Source: Desulfobacterales bacterium (GTDB lineage Bacteria; Desulfobacterota; Desulfobacteria; Desulfobacterales; JAUCGF01). From it: 12,672 nt of DNA. The notes under the pieces were generated by a model, which was not told where the DNA came from, ran no database searches, and was given only the letters and a program-made list of their open reading frames with translations. Numbering within the stretch: the first letter of the stretch is position 1; every line of letters starts with the position of its first letter. The position numbers were made by a program, and so were the translations under genes. Shown here piece after piece: positions 6,044 to 12,672 of this stretch. Location: assembly GCA_029940345.1 (NCBI GenBank), contig JAOZRC010000084.1, positions 1 through 12,672 on the forward strand. Reading direction: 5' to 3'.

Positions 6044-7842
6044 CTGACAAAACACTGCCACGGGTTTTCCTGGATCGGGTGGCGGAATGCGGCGACCAGG
6101 CAGCCCTGAGGGAAAAGGATTTCGGGATATGGCGGCGCATCACCTGGAACCAATATCTTACCCATGTGACGCATTTTGCCTTAGGGCTTGTGACACTTGG
6201 ATTTCAACGGGGGGATCATTTGGCCATTATCAGTGAAAACTGTAAGGAATGGCTCTATGCCGATCTTGCGTGTATCAGTCTCGGGGGCGTCACCTTAGGG
6301 GTATACCCCACAAGCCCCTATCCTGAAGTCAAATATGTCGTACACCATTCCGACTCGGTCATGGTTGTGTGCGAGGATCAGGAACAGACAGACAAAATCC
6401 TTGAGGTTCTGGATGACCTGCCCATGCTGAAAAAAATCATTGTCAAAGACATGAAAGGGATGCGGAAATATCCCAAAGAGAACATTATCTCTTTCAAAGC
6501 AGTTGAAGATAGTGGCCGGCAATTGGCAAAGACCCGCCCGCACCTGTTTCTTGAAGAAGTTAAAAAAGGTGACCCCGAAGATATTTGTATCATGATCTAC
6601 ACCTCCGGCACCACAGGCCCGCCCAAGGGAGCCATGGTCAGCCACCGAAATGTGGAGGCCGCGACCTGGTCTGCTGCCGAAGCCATGGAAGTCACCCCAA
6701 AAGACACGGTTGTCTCCTATCTGCCGCTATGTCATGTGGCTGAACAGATTTTCAGCCTGTATCTGCCGCTGTTTGTGGGCAATACGGTCAATTTTGCCGA
6801 GAGTGTTACCACGATCCAGAATGATTTGAGGGAAATTGCGCCGACCCTGTTTCTTGGCGTCCCCCGGATATGGGAAAAGCTGCACAGTTCTATCACCATC
6901 AACATCCAGGATTCCGGGTGGTTAAAACGGTGGTTCTTTGATCATTGCATGGCCATCGGCTACAAGACAGCCAAACTGCGCCTTGACTTCAAAAAAATAA
7001 ATCCGGGCTTGAAACTGTCCTGGCAGGTCTGCTACTGGCTGATATTCAGGTCCCTGCAAAATTATATCGGCCTTCGAAAGGCCCGGTTGTGCCTGTCGGC
7101 CGCAGCCAAGGTCAGCCCGGAAGAACTGCTGTTTTTTCACGCCTTGGGCATTCTGACCAAGGAAGGCTACGGTATGACCGAGTGTACAGGGCTCTCCTTT
7201 ATCCATAAGGGAAATGACATCAAACTTGGCAGCGTGGGAAAACCCGTCGCCTGTATCGAGTATAAACTGGCGCCTGACGGTGAGTTGATGAAAAAAGGGC
7301 CTGGCATTTTCATGGGCTATTACAAAAATCCGGAAGCCACGGCCAAAACCGTTATCAATGGCTGGCTCATGACCGAAGACATCGCTACCGTGGACAAGGA
7401 TGGGCATCTTTCCATTATTGACCGGAAAAAGGATATCCTTATCACATCGGGCGGTAAAAATATCGCCCCGTCTTTGATTGAAAACGAACTCAAGGTCAGC
7501 CCTTATATCAAGGAAGCCATTGTGCTTGGGGACGGGAAACAATTCATCGCGGCCCTGATTCAGATTGATTTTGAAAATGTGGGCAAATGGGCTGCCAACA
7601 AGCAGATCCCTTACACTAATTTTAAATCGTTGTCCGGAAGGCCGGAAGTCAGGAACTTAATCCAGGAAGCCGTGAACACGGTCAATGCCAAGTTTGCCAG
7701 GGTGGAAAATATCCGCAAATTCCTGCTCTTGACCAAAGAACTGGACCATGATGACGATGAAATGACCGCCACCATGAAAGTCCGGCGGGCCACAATTTAC
7801 AAGAAATTCGATAGGGAAATTAATATGATTTATGATGTCTGA
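6031..7842 (+). CDS. AMP-dependent acyl-CoA synthetase (long-chain fatty acid-CoA ligase-like)
   Basis: An ANL-superfamily adenylating enzyme of 603 residues, expected to convert a carboxylic acid, ATP and CoA to acyl-CoA, AMP and PPi. Visible motifs are the phosphate-binding loop YTSGTTGPPKG (190-200), YGMTECTG (380-387), the hinge region IDRKKDILITSGGKNIAP and, near the C-terminus, TATMKVRR with Lys583 in the region of the catalytic lysine. The usual TGD motif reads TED (448-450), a change worth checking. No signal or membrane segment is obvious. The ATG at 6031 follows AAGGA (6022-6026) and lies inside the end of livF, so translation is probably coupled. Context suggests it activates what the transporter brings in; chain length and substrate cannot be read from sequence. 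Confidence 0.9.
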   Translation: MVKLTDKTLPRVFLDRVAECGDQAALREKDFGIWRRITWNQYLTHVTHFALGLVTLGFQRGDHLAIISENCKEWLYADLACISLGGVTLGVYPTSPYPEVKYVVHHSDSVMVVCEDQEQTDKILEVLDDLPMLKKIIVKDMKGMRKYPKENIISFKAVEDSGRQLAKTRPHLFLEEVKKGDPEDICIMIYTSGTTGPPKGAMVSHRNVEAATWSAAEAMEVTPKDTVVSYLPLCHVAEQIFSLYLPLFVGNTVNFAESVTTIQNDLREIAPTLFLGVPRIWEKLHSSITINIQDSGWLKRWFFDHCMAIGYKTAKLRLDFKKINPGLKLSWQVCYWLIFRSLQNYIGLRKARLCLSAAAKVSPEELLFFHALGILTKEGYGMTECTGLSFIHKGNDIKLGSVGKPVACIEYKLAPDGELMKKGPGIFMGYYKNPEATAKTVINGWLMTEDIATVDKDGHLSIIDRKKDILITSGGKNIAPSLIENELKVSPYIKEAIVLGDGKQFIAALIQIDFENVGKWAANKQIPYTNFKSLSGRPEVRNLIQEAVNTVNAKFARVENIRKFLLLTKELDHDDDEMTATMKVRRATIYKKFDREINMIYDV

Positions 7843-7923
7843 GGAACGGGGAATAAAAAACTTCCCAGGCAGGCGCATGGATTTGGGTCGGGTTTGTTCG
7901 ATCTCAAATCACAAAAGTTGAAG

Positions 7924-7996
7924 GAGTGCTAAACTTACAGTTTAGCGGAAAAAACTACGGCCGTTTATCAACCGCTAAATTGTAAGTTTGGCACTC
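7924..7996. repeat. Inverted repeat between convergent operons; possible bidirectional terminator
   Basis: Arms 7924-7948 and 7972-7996 are reverse complements over 25 bp with two mismatches (left arm GAGTGCTAAACTTAC then AGTTTAGCGG), with a 23-nt loop holding the palindrome ACGGCCGT. It lies between the stop of the CoA ligase and the stop of ugpC. That position suits a terminator for both transcripts, but neither side has a clean T-run. Its terminal word GGAGTGC recurs in the element upstream of ugpB, so it is probably a dispersed repeat used secondarily. Confidence 0.7.
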
Positions 7997-8010
7997 TGGA
8001 TTATATCCTT

Positions 8011-9087
8011 TCAGATACGCGCTCCCGTTTCCCTATCAAAAATATGGATTTTAGCCTGCGCAACGCTAAGGGGCAGGATCGTCTCGGATTTGAAATGATG
8101 AATATCAGGAAGACGAATCGTGATCAAACCAGGGGTGTCGGCAAAGCGTCCGTAAACCGTTGTGTCGGCTCCTAAAATCTCGGTATGATCCACAGTTAGC
8201 AGCATGGATTGGGGGCCTTTTACAATTATTTTGAAATGCTCAGGCCGAATGCCGATGATGACCTGTTGGCCGCCAAAGCGGGGAACGCCGCCGTTAGCTA
8301 ACGCAAGACGGATATCACCTTGCATCAGGGCCCATTGGCCGTCACGGCTGATATGTGCGTCCATGAAGTTCATCGCTGGCGAACCGATAAAACCGGCTAC
8401 GAATTTTGTTCCAGGTTTTTCGTACAATTCAAGGGGTGAGCCGATCTGTTCGGCGGCGCCTTCATTGATGACAATCAGGCGATCCCCCAAGGTCATGGCT
8501 TCCACCTGGTCATGGGTGACATAAATACTGGTGACTTTCAGTCTTTCATGCAGTTTGCGCAGTTCAAGACGCATCTGCACGCGCAACTTGGCATCCAGAT
8601 TGCTTAACGGTTCATCAAACAGGAAAACTTTGGGCTCCCGCACAATACAGCGTCCCATGGCCACACGCTGACGCTGGCCGCCCGATAGCTGGCGCGGTTT
8701 ACGATCAAGCAAGCCCTCCAACTGGAGCAGTTGGGCGGCCTGGTCCACACGCTGTTTAATTTCATCCTTACCGAACTTTCTCAGTTTAAGCCCATAAGCC
8801 ATATTATTAAAAACGGTCATGTGGGGATAGAGCGCATAATTTTGGAAGACCATGGCGATATCGCGGTCTTTGGGTTCCAGTTTGTTGACCACCTGTCCGT
8901 CGATGCGGATAATGCCCCCGGTGATCTTCTCCAGGCCGGCGATCATGCGAAGCACGGTGGACTTGCCGCATCCCGAAGGGCCGACGATCACAATAAACTC
9001 ACCATCGGCGATGGTCGTACTGATGCCGTGAATCACTTCGGTTTTGCTGTATGCTTTGACGACATCTTCAAGAATTACTTCGGCCAC
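8011..9087 (-). CDS. ugpC: sn-glycerol 3-phosphate ABC transporter ATP-binding protein UgpC
   Basis: The ATPase of the Ugp importer, 358 residues (E. coli UgpC is about the same). Motifs are Walker A GPSGCGKST (36-44), Q-loop Gln82 in VFQNYALYPHMTV, signature LSGGQRQRVAMGR (134-146), Walker B VFLFDE (154-159), D-loop SNLD (162-165) and His192 in YVTHDQVEAMTLGDR. After about residue 230 comes a MalK-type regulatory/TOBE region (VIIGIRPEHFKI), shared by CUT1-family ATPases. The start is a GTG (complement of 9085-9087) preceded by GGAG. It lies one base after the ugpE stop, so coupled translation is likely. MalK-type proteins look similar, so the Ugp assignment rests mainly on the neighbours. 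Confidence 0.9.
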   Translation of the reverse strand: MAEVILEDVVKAYSKTEVIHGISTTIADGEFIVIVGPSGCGKSTVLRMIAGLEKITGGIIRIDGQVVNKLEPKDRDIAMVFQNYALYPHMTVFNNMAYGLKLRKFGKDEIKQRVDQAAQLLQLEGLLDRKPRQLSGGQRQRVAMGRCIVREPKVFLFDEPLSNLDAKLRVQMRLELRKLHERLKVTSIYVTHDQVEAMTLGDRLIVINEGAAEQIGSPLELYEKPGTKFVAGFIGSPAMNFMDAHISRDGQWALMQGDIRLALANGGVPRFGGQQVIIGIRPEHFKIIVKGPQSMLLTVDHTEILGADTTVYGRFADTPGLITIRLPDIHHFKSETILPLSVAQAKIHIFDRETGARI

Positions 9088-9088
9088 G

Positions 9089-9937
9089 TTATTTCTCCGT
9101 TTCGGTCAAACCTTTGATGAAAAGTTTTTGCATTCCCACAACCACGACGATGGGCGGCAGCATGGCCAGCAGCGTGGTCATCATGATCAGGTGCCATTCC
9201 GGGGATTCTTCGGCCGCCTCCAACATCTGCTTGATGCCCATAACGATGGTGTACATATTCTTATCCGTGGTGATCAGGAGCGGCCAGAGATATTGATTCC
9301 ATCCGTAAATAAACAGGATCACAAACAGTGCCGCAATATTGGTGCGTGACACCGGGATCAGGATATCCTTGAAAAAGCGCATCGGCCCAGCACCATCAAT
9401 GCGGGCAGCTTCCAATAATTCATCGGGAACCGTCAGAAACACCTGGCGAAACATAAATGTGGCCGTGGCCGATGCGATCAAAGGAATGCTCAAGCCCCAA
9501 TAATTATTTAGCATTCCGAGATTGGCGACCACCTCGAAAGTTGGCAGGATACGGACTTCCACAGGTAGCATGAGCGTCACGAAAATCATCCAGAAAAAAC
9601 CCATACGAAACGGAAAGCGGAAATAGACGATGGCAAAGGCCGAAAGCAGTGAAATAATAATCTTGCCAACGGCGATCATCATTGCCATGATCAGGCTGTT
9701 CATCAGCATCAGGCCAACGGATTGTTCGCGCGCATTGCCCACACCTTGCGTAAAGGTGTCTTTCAGATTGATGAAAAACTGATCTCCGGGTAAAAGCGGC
9801 AGCGGCGTCTGGGTCATGCGCACAGCGTCATGGCTGGCGGCCACAAACGTGATCCAGATGGGAAAGGCGATAATTGCGATGGCGAATATCAAAACAGCGT
9901 GACTGCAAAAGTTCGTCAAAGGACGGTTTTCAACCAT
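9089..9937 (-). CDS. ugpE: sn-glycerol 3-phosphate ABC transporter permease UgpE
   Basis: An inner-membrane permease of 282 residues, matching the usual 281 or so of UgpE. It starts MVENRPLTNFCSHAVLI, very like the enterobacterial protein as I recall it. It has about six hydrophobic segments, including SAFAIVYFRFPFRMGFFWMI and VTLMLPVEVRILPTFEV. The ATPase-docking EAA loop is EAARIDGAGPMRFFKDILIP. It ends VVVVGMQKLFIKGLTETEK, also family-like. It forms the channel with UgpA. The start ATG lies three bases after the ugpA stop, and its own stop is one base from ugpC. Confidence 0.92.
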   Translation of the reverse strand: MVENRPLTNFCSHAVLIFAIAIIAFPIWITFVAASHDAVRMTQTPLPLLPGDQFFINLKDTFTQGVGNAREQSVGLMLMNSLIMAMMIAVGKIIISLLSAFAIVYFRFPFRMGFFWMIFVTLMLPVEVRILPTFEVVANLGMLNNYWGLSIPLIASATATFMFRQVFLTVPDELLEAARIDGAGPMRFFKDILIPVSRTNIAALFVILFIYGWNQYLWPLLITTDKNMYTIVMGIKQMLEAAEESPEWHLIMMTTLLAMLPPIVVVVGMQKLFIKGLTETEK

Positions 9938-9940
9938 GGC

Positions 9941-10822
9941 TTAATACTCCACTTTCCGTTCGATATAACGAAACTGAATCACTGTCAGGGTGATCACGAT
10001 CGCCATCAGCACGACCGATTGGGCCGCCGAGCCACCCAGGTCCAGGCCGATAAAGCCATCATTATACACTTTATACACCAATATCTCGGTGGCTCCGGCC
10101 GGTCCGCCCTTGGTCACCGCATGCACGATTCCAAACGTTTCGAAAAAGGCATACACAATATTCATCACCAGGAGAAAAAAGGTGGTTGGCGAAAGCAGCG
10201 GAAAAACAATCGTCCAGAAACGCCAGGCCGGTCCGGCACCGTCAATGGCAGCCGCTTCGGTCAATGATTTGGGGATCGCCTGCATACCGGCCAAAAAAAA
10301 CAAAAAATTATAACTGATCTGCTTCCATGAAGCGGCGAAGATGATGAGCGCCATAGCCTGGTTGCCGTTTAAGCGATGGTTCCAGTCATAACCCAGGGCT
10401 TCTAACATATACGCCACGATTCCCAGCGTGGGATCAAAAATGAACATCCACAAAGCGCCCGCCACAACCGGAGCCACCGCATAAGGCCATATTAAAAGCG
10501 TTCGGTAGGTGGTGGCGCCACGCACGATCCGGTCCGCCGTGGCTGCTAAAAGCAGCGCTGTTCCCAGGGATAAAAAGGCCACCAGGGAAGAGAACAAAAG
10601 CGTTCTTCCGAACGAATTGAAATAGATTTCATCGGTAAACAGCTCAATAAAATTGTCCAACCAGACAAATTCGCTTTTCAGGCCAAAGGCATCTTCCACA
10701 AGCAGGGATTGAAAAATGGCCTGGCTGGCCGGCCAGATAAAGAAAATAATCGTGATCAGTATCTGCGGGGTGACCAGCAGATAAGGCAAAGGCGAAGGGT
10801 TGAAATGGGTGCGTTTGAGCAT
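9941..10822 (-). CDS. ugpA: sn-glycerol 3-phosphate ABC transporter permease UgpA
   Basis: An inner-membrane permease of 293 residues, with six or so hydrophobic segments. The N-terminus [20 protein letters not shown], the middle [20 protein letters not shown] and [20 protein letters not shown], the EAA loop [20 protein letters not shown] and the end [15 protein letters not shown] closely match enterobacterial UgpA from memory. No good Shine-Dalgarno precedes the ATG at 10822. Just upstream lie a TTCGATTGTT-type repeat and a strong hairpin, so it may be expressed at a lower level than ugpB. It partners UgpE. Confidence 0.93.
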   Translation of the reverse strand: MLKRTHFNPSPLPYLLVTPQILITIIFFIWPASQAIFQSLLVEDAFGLKSEFVWLDNFIELFTDEIYFNSFGRTLLFSSLVAFLSLGTALLLAATADRIVRGATTYRTLLIWPYAVAPVVAGALWMFIFDPTLGIVAYMLEALGYDWNHRLNGNQAMALIIFAASWKQISYNFLFFLAGMQAIPKSLTEAAAIDGAGPAWRFWTIVFPLLSPTTFFLLVMNIVYAFFETFGIVHAVTKGGPAGATEILVYKVYNDGFIGLDLGGSAAQSVVLMAIVITLTVIQFRYIERKVEY

Positions 10823-10830
10823 GGTGTTTA

Positions 10831-10870
10831 ATGGTTCGTCGTTCGATTGTTCGTAATTCGATTGTTATTG
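10831..10870. repeat. TTCG/ATTCGATTGTT repeat upstream of ugpA
   Basis: GTTCGTCGTTCGATTGTTC then GTAATTCGATTGTT. Bases 10848-10866 match 1982-2000 (livH-livM gap) at 17 of 19 positions. This is therefore a dispersed repeat present in both transporter operons. It replaces the region where a ugpA ribosome site would be expected. Confidence 0.6.
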
Positions 10871-10906
10871 TTTAATAATTCGAAAACCGATGAGTTATTT
10901 ATTCTC

Positions 10907-10930
10907 GTTCCAACGCCGGAGCGTTGGAAC
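10907..10930. repeat. Strong hairpin between ugpB and ugpA
   Basis: GTTCCAACGC-cgga-GCGTTGGAAC is a perfect 10-bp stem with a 4-nt loop, 11 nt past the ugpB stop in the direction of transcription. No U-tract follows in the minus-strand transcript (GAGAATAAATAAC), so it is not a standard terminator. By analogy with the malE-malF intercistronic palindromes it may protect the ugpB message from 3' decay and raise binding protein over permease; that is inference. The sequence also resembles widespread GTTCCCACGC/GCGTGGGAAC dispersed repeats. Confidence 0.75.
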
Positions 10931-10941
10931 AAGAGATGAAA

Positions 10942-12264
10942 TTACTTATTCGCTTTTTCAAATTTACGCAGCAATTTATTACCTCGTTTAACAGCATCAT
11001 CCATGGCTTGAGATGCGGTTTTGCCACCGTTCCAGATAGCTTCCATCTCTTCGTTGATAATATCGCGAATCTGAACGAAATTACCGAAACGCAAGCCACG
11101 TGAGTTGGGGGTCGGGGTATTTAAGCTAAGTTGTTTAATCGCCGTATCCGTACCCGGATTTTTATCATAAAAGCCCTGCTTTTTGCTTAATTCATAAGCG
11201 GCTGTGGTGATGGGCACATAACCGGTTTCTTGATGCCACCAGGCCTGAACCTCGGGCGAAGAGAGATGATTCATAAACTGGGCGATACCTTTGTAATCGC
11301 CTTGGGGATGACCTTTAAGAACCCATAGGGTGGCTCCGCCGATAATGGAATTCTGCGGTTTGGCGATGATGTCAGGATAAAAAGGCAGCATCGTCTGGCC
11401 AAACTTGAATTTTGCCTGTTTTTTGATCCCGCCGTAATACGCCGAGGAGTTCAGCCACATGCCGCACTCGGCGTTGGTGAATTTGGGCAGACTGTCGCCA
11501 CGGCGTCCGCCGTAATCAAAAATCTTGCTTTTCTGCCATTTGCCCACATCACCCATCATCCGTTTGACGTTAGCGTTGTTGAATGTAAATTCGGTGTCCA
11601 GGCCTGCAAAACCGTTTTCCTTGGTTCCCAGGGCCAAATTGTGCCACGAGCTAAAATTTTCCACCATCACCCAGGATTGCCAGCCAAAGGAAAAACCGCT
11701 TTTATAACCGGCTTCCAACAATTTTTTAGAGGCCGCTTCCACCTCCGGCCAGGTTTTGGGCGGTTCCTTAATGCCCGCTTTGGCAAAAGCATCCTTGTTG
11801 TACCACAGCACCGGCGTGGAGCTGTTAAACGGCATGGACAAAAGGTCGCCTCCAGGGGTTTGATAATAGCTGATAACGGCAGGTAAAAACGCGGATTTAT
11901 CCAGTTTTACACCGGCATCATTCATCATTTGCTCAACAGGATAAACGGCGCCTTCGGCTGCCATCATCGTGGCGGTGCCCACTTCGAATACCTGGACGAT
12001 ATGAGGGTGCTTTTTGGCCCGAAAGGCGGCAATGGCAGCCGTCATGGTTTCCGTGTAGTTGCCCTTATACACTGGAACCACCTTGTATTCTTTTTGAGCG
12101 GCATTGAAATCATCAGCGATTTTGTTGACCCGTTCGCCATTGACGCCGCCCATGGCGTGCCACCACAGGATCTCCGTGGCCGCCTGGCCGTCAGTTGTCA
12201 GAATTCCGATCAAAAACACGGCCATAACCATTGCCACCGAAATGGCTTTTGCAGATTTTCGCAT
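10942..12264 (-). CDS. ugpB: sn-glycerol 3-phosphate-binding periplasmic protein UgpB
   Basis: The periplasmic receptor of the Ugp importer, 440 residues (E. coli 438). Residues 1-28 form a Sec signal peptide (MRKSAKAISVAMVMAVFLIG, cut likely after GQA). The mature protein starts ATEILWWHAMGG. Stretches nearly identical to what I recall of E. coli UgpB include YKGNY (66-70), EVGTATMM (94-101), FNSSTPVLWYNKDAF (from 146), ENFSSWHNL, IIGGATLWVL, WHQETGYVPITTAAYEL, KQGFYDKNPGTDTA and the end RGNKLLRKFEKANK. The start ATG at 12264 follows AAAGGAGG (complement of 12270-12277) five bases away. An upstream in-frame ATG at 12336 lacks such a site and would hide the signal peptide. It heads the operon ugpBAEC; no ugpQ phosphodiesterase is seen here. 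Confidence 0.95.
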   Translation of the reverse strand: MRKSAKAISVAMVMAVFLIGILTTDGQAATEILWWHAMGGVNGERVNKIADDFNAAQKEYKVVPVYKGNYTETMTAAIAAFRAKKHPHIVQVFEVGTATMMAAEGAVYPVEQMMNDAGVKLDKSAFLPAVISYYQTPGGDLLSMPFNSSTPVLWYNKDAFAKAGIKEPPKTWPEVEAASKKLLEAGYKSGFSFGWQSWVMVENFSSWHNLALGTKENGFAGLDTEFTFNNANVKRMMGDVGKWQKSKIFDYGGRRGDSLPKFTNAECGMWLNSSAYYGGIKKQAKFKFGQTMLPFYPDIIAKPQNSIIGGATLWVLKGHPQGDYKGIAQFMNHLSSPEVQAWWHQETGYVPITTAAYELSKKQGFYDKNPGTDTAIKQLSLNTPTPNSRGLRFGNFVQIRDIINEEMEAIWNGGKTASQAMDDAVKRGNKLLRKFEKANK

Positions 12265-12329
12265 GCTTTCCTCCTTTAATAGAATTAAGGTTAATACAAA
12301 TAATTTTTTCCTACCCTTTATGTTAGGGA

Positions 12330-12368
12330 ATTGCAACGATTTAGTTACAATCAGGTTAATAATGACAG
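12330..12368 (-). promoter_or_regulatory. Candidate regulatory region of ugpB
   Basis: An imperfect palindrome ATTGCAAC-gattta-GTTACAAT (12330-12351, one mismatched pair) lies 66 bp before the ugpB start and could be an operator. Just beyond, ATGACAG at 12362-12368 reads CTGTCAT on the coding strand, the half-site of enterobacterial Pho boxes. The second half at the required 11-bp phase is not recognisable. No convincing -35/-10 pair was found. Confidence 0.3.
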
Positions 12369-12375
12369 GATTTTT

Positions 12376-12558
12376 GTATCCTGTTCACAAATTATGGCCA
12401 AGTGTAGTTCCGGAGTGCGAAAATTATGTTTTTCGCATGGGTCTGAATCCGTGGAACAGCACGTTATATCAGCGAAAGACCGTTCCGCTCCGTTCCTCCG
12501 CTCTGCTTAACTTTCGCACTCCTTACTTGGCCATTACCATCTAATTTGAATAGGATAC
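12376..12558. repeat. Long imperfect inverted-repeat element upstream of ugpB
   Basis: Outer arms GTATCCTGTTCACAAATT (12376-12393) and AATTTGAATAGGATAC (12543-12558) pair imperfectly. Inner arms are ATGGCCAAGT...GGAGTGCGAAA (12394-12422) and 12512-12534 (TTTCGCACTCC then TTACTTGGCCAT), which pair apart from a 6-nt insertion in the left arm. The central 90 bp has no significant reading frame. The overall form is MITE-like. The terminal word GGAGTGC is shared with the repeat at 7924-7996. Confidence 0.65.
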
Positions 12559-12672
12559 GGATTTTTCTTGAATGCACGTATATTAATAGGTGAACAACAT
12601 GGGAAAATGGGCATCCTTCATATAAGAGCCTGTTTGAAAAGTCTTAAATCGGCTGCAAAAGCGTGAGAGCGG
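12559..12672. other. Right edge, no gene recognised
   Basis: These 114 bp beyond the inverted-repeat element contain only very short open frames. The string AGAGCCTGTTTGAAAAGTC (12627-12645) looks like the end of some dispersed or insertion element, but nothing in the window confirms that. Confidence 0.3.

Noticed and set aside
7949..8010. Classic Rho-independent terminator between the convergent operons
   Set aside because: The stem is long but no T-run follows on either strand, so it is listed as a repeat with only possible terminator function.
10899..11099. Small minus-strand reading frame overlapping ugpB and other frames opposite the transporter genes
   Set aside because: These are shadow frames of strongly supported genes, with no RBS or recognisable protein.
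12570..12672. End of an insertion sequence or a small gene at the right edge
   Set aside because: No transposase frame, no matching inverted end and only very short open frames are visible within the window.

Overview
The window reads as a piece of a mid-GC, repeat-rich chromosome, most likely from a sulfate-reducing Desulfobacterota lineage (Desulfobacterales-like). This placement is an inference. It rests on the gene order of a HAAT-type (branched-chain amino acid family) ABC transporter followed by an AMP-dependent acyl-CoA ligase, on the basic C-terminal tail of LivF ending in KRRKRWLS, and on the density of dispersed palindromic repeats. No rRNA, tRNA, CRISPR array or transposase gene was found.

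Left block (about 1-7842, + strand). After the tail of an unrecognised reading frame (to 148) and a 17-bp inverted repeat come livG, livH, livM and livK (ATPase, two permeases, periplasmic binding protein). A 794-bp gap without genes follows, filled with nested palindromes. Then come livF (second ATPase) and an acyl-CoA synthetase that overlaps livF by 13 bp. The five transporter genes make a complete HAAT importer. The translationally coupled CoA ligase suggests that the cargo is a carboxylic acid activated on entry, rather than (or as well as) an amino acid.

Right block (8011-12264, - strand, convergent with the left block). ugpB, ugpA, ugpE and ugpC form a complete importer for sn-glycerol 3-phosphate or glycerophosphodiesters: binding protein, two permeases and ATPase. 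The sequences closely resemble what I recall of the enterobacterial Ugp proteins. ugpA-ugpE-ugpC are almost contiguous. ugpB is separated from ugpA by a strong hairpin. No ugpQ is present inside the window.

Repeats are the unusual part. Between livK and livF there are three consecutive cassettes of about 188, 257 and 240 bp. All are capped by the same 23-bp terminal inverted repeat, but each carries a different REP-like palindromic payload. The first two share a single palindromic core at their junction. The ugp operon is bracketed by two inverted-repeat elements that share a GGAGTGC-type terminal sequence. A third repeat family (AACAATCGAATARCGAACA and relatives) occurs in both transporter operons, at livH/livM and at ugpA/ugpB.
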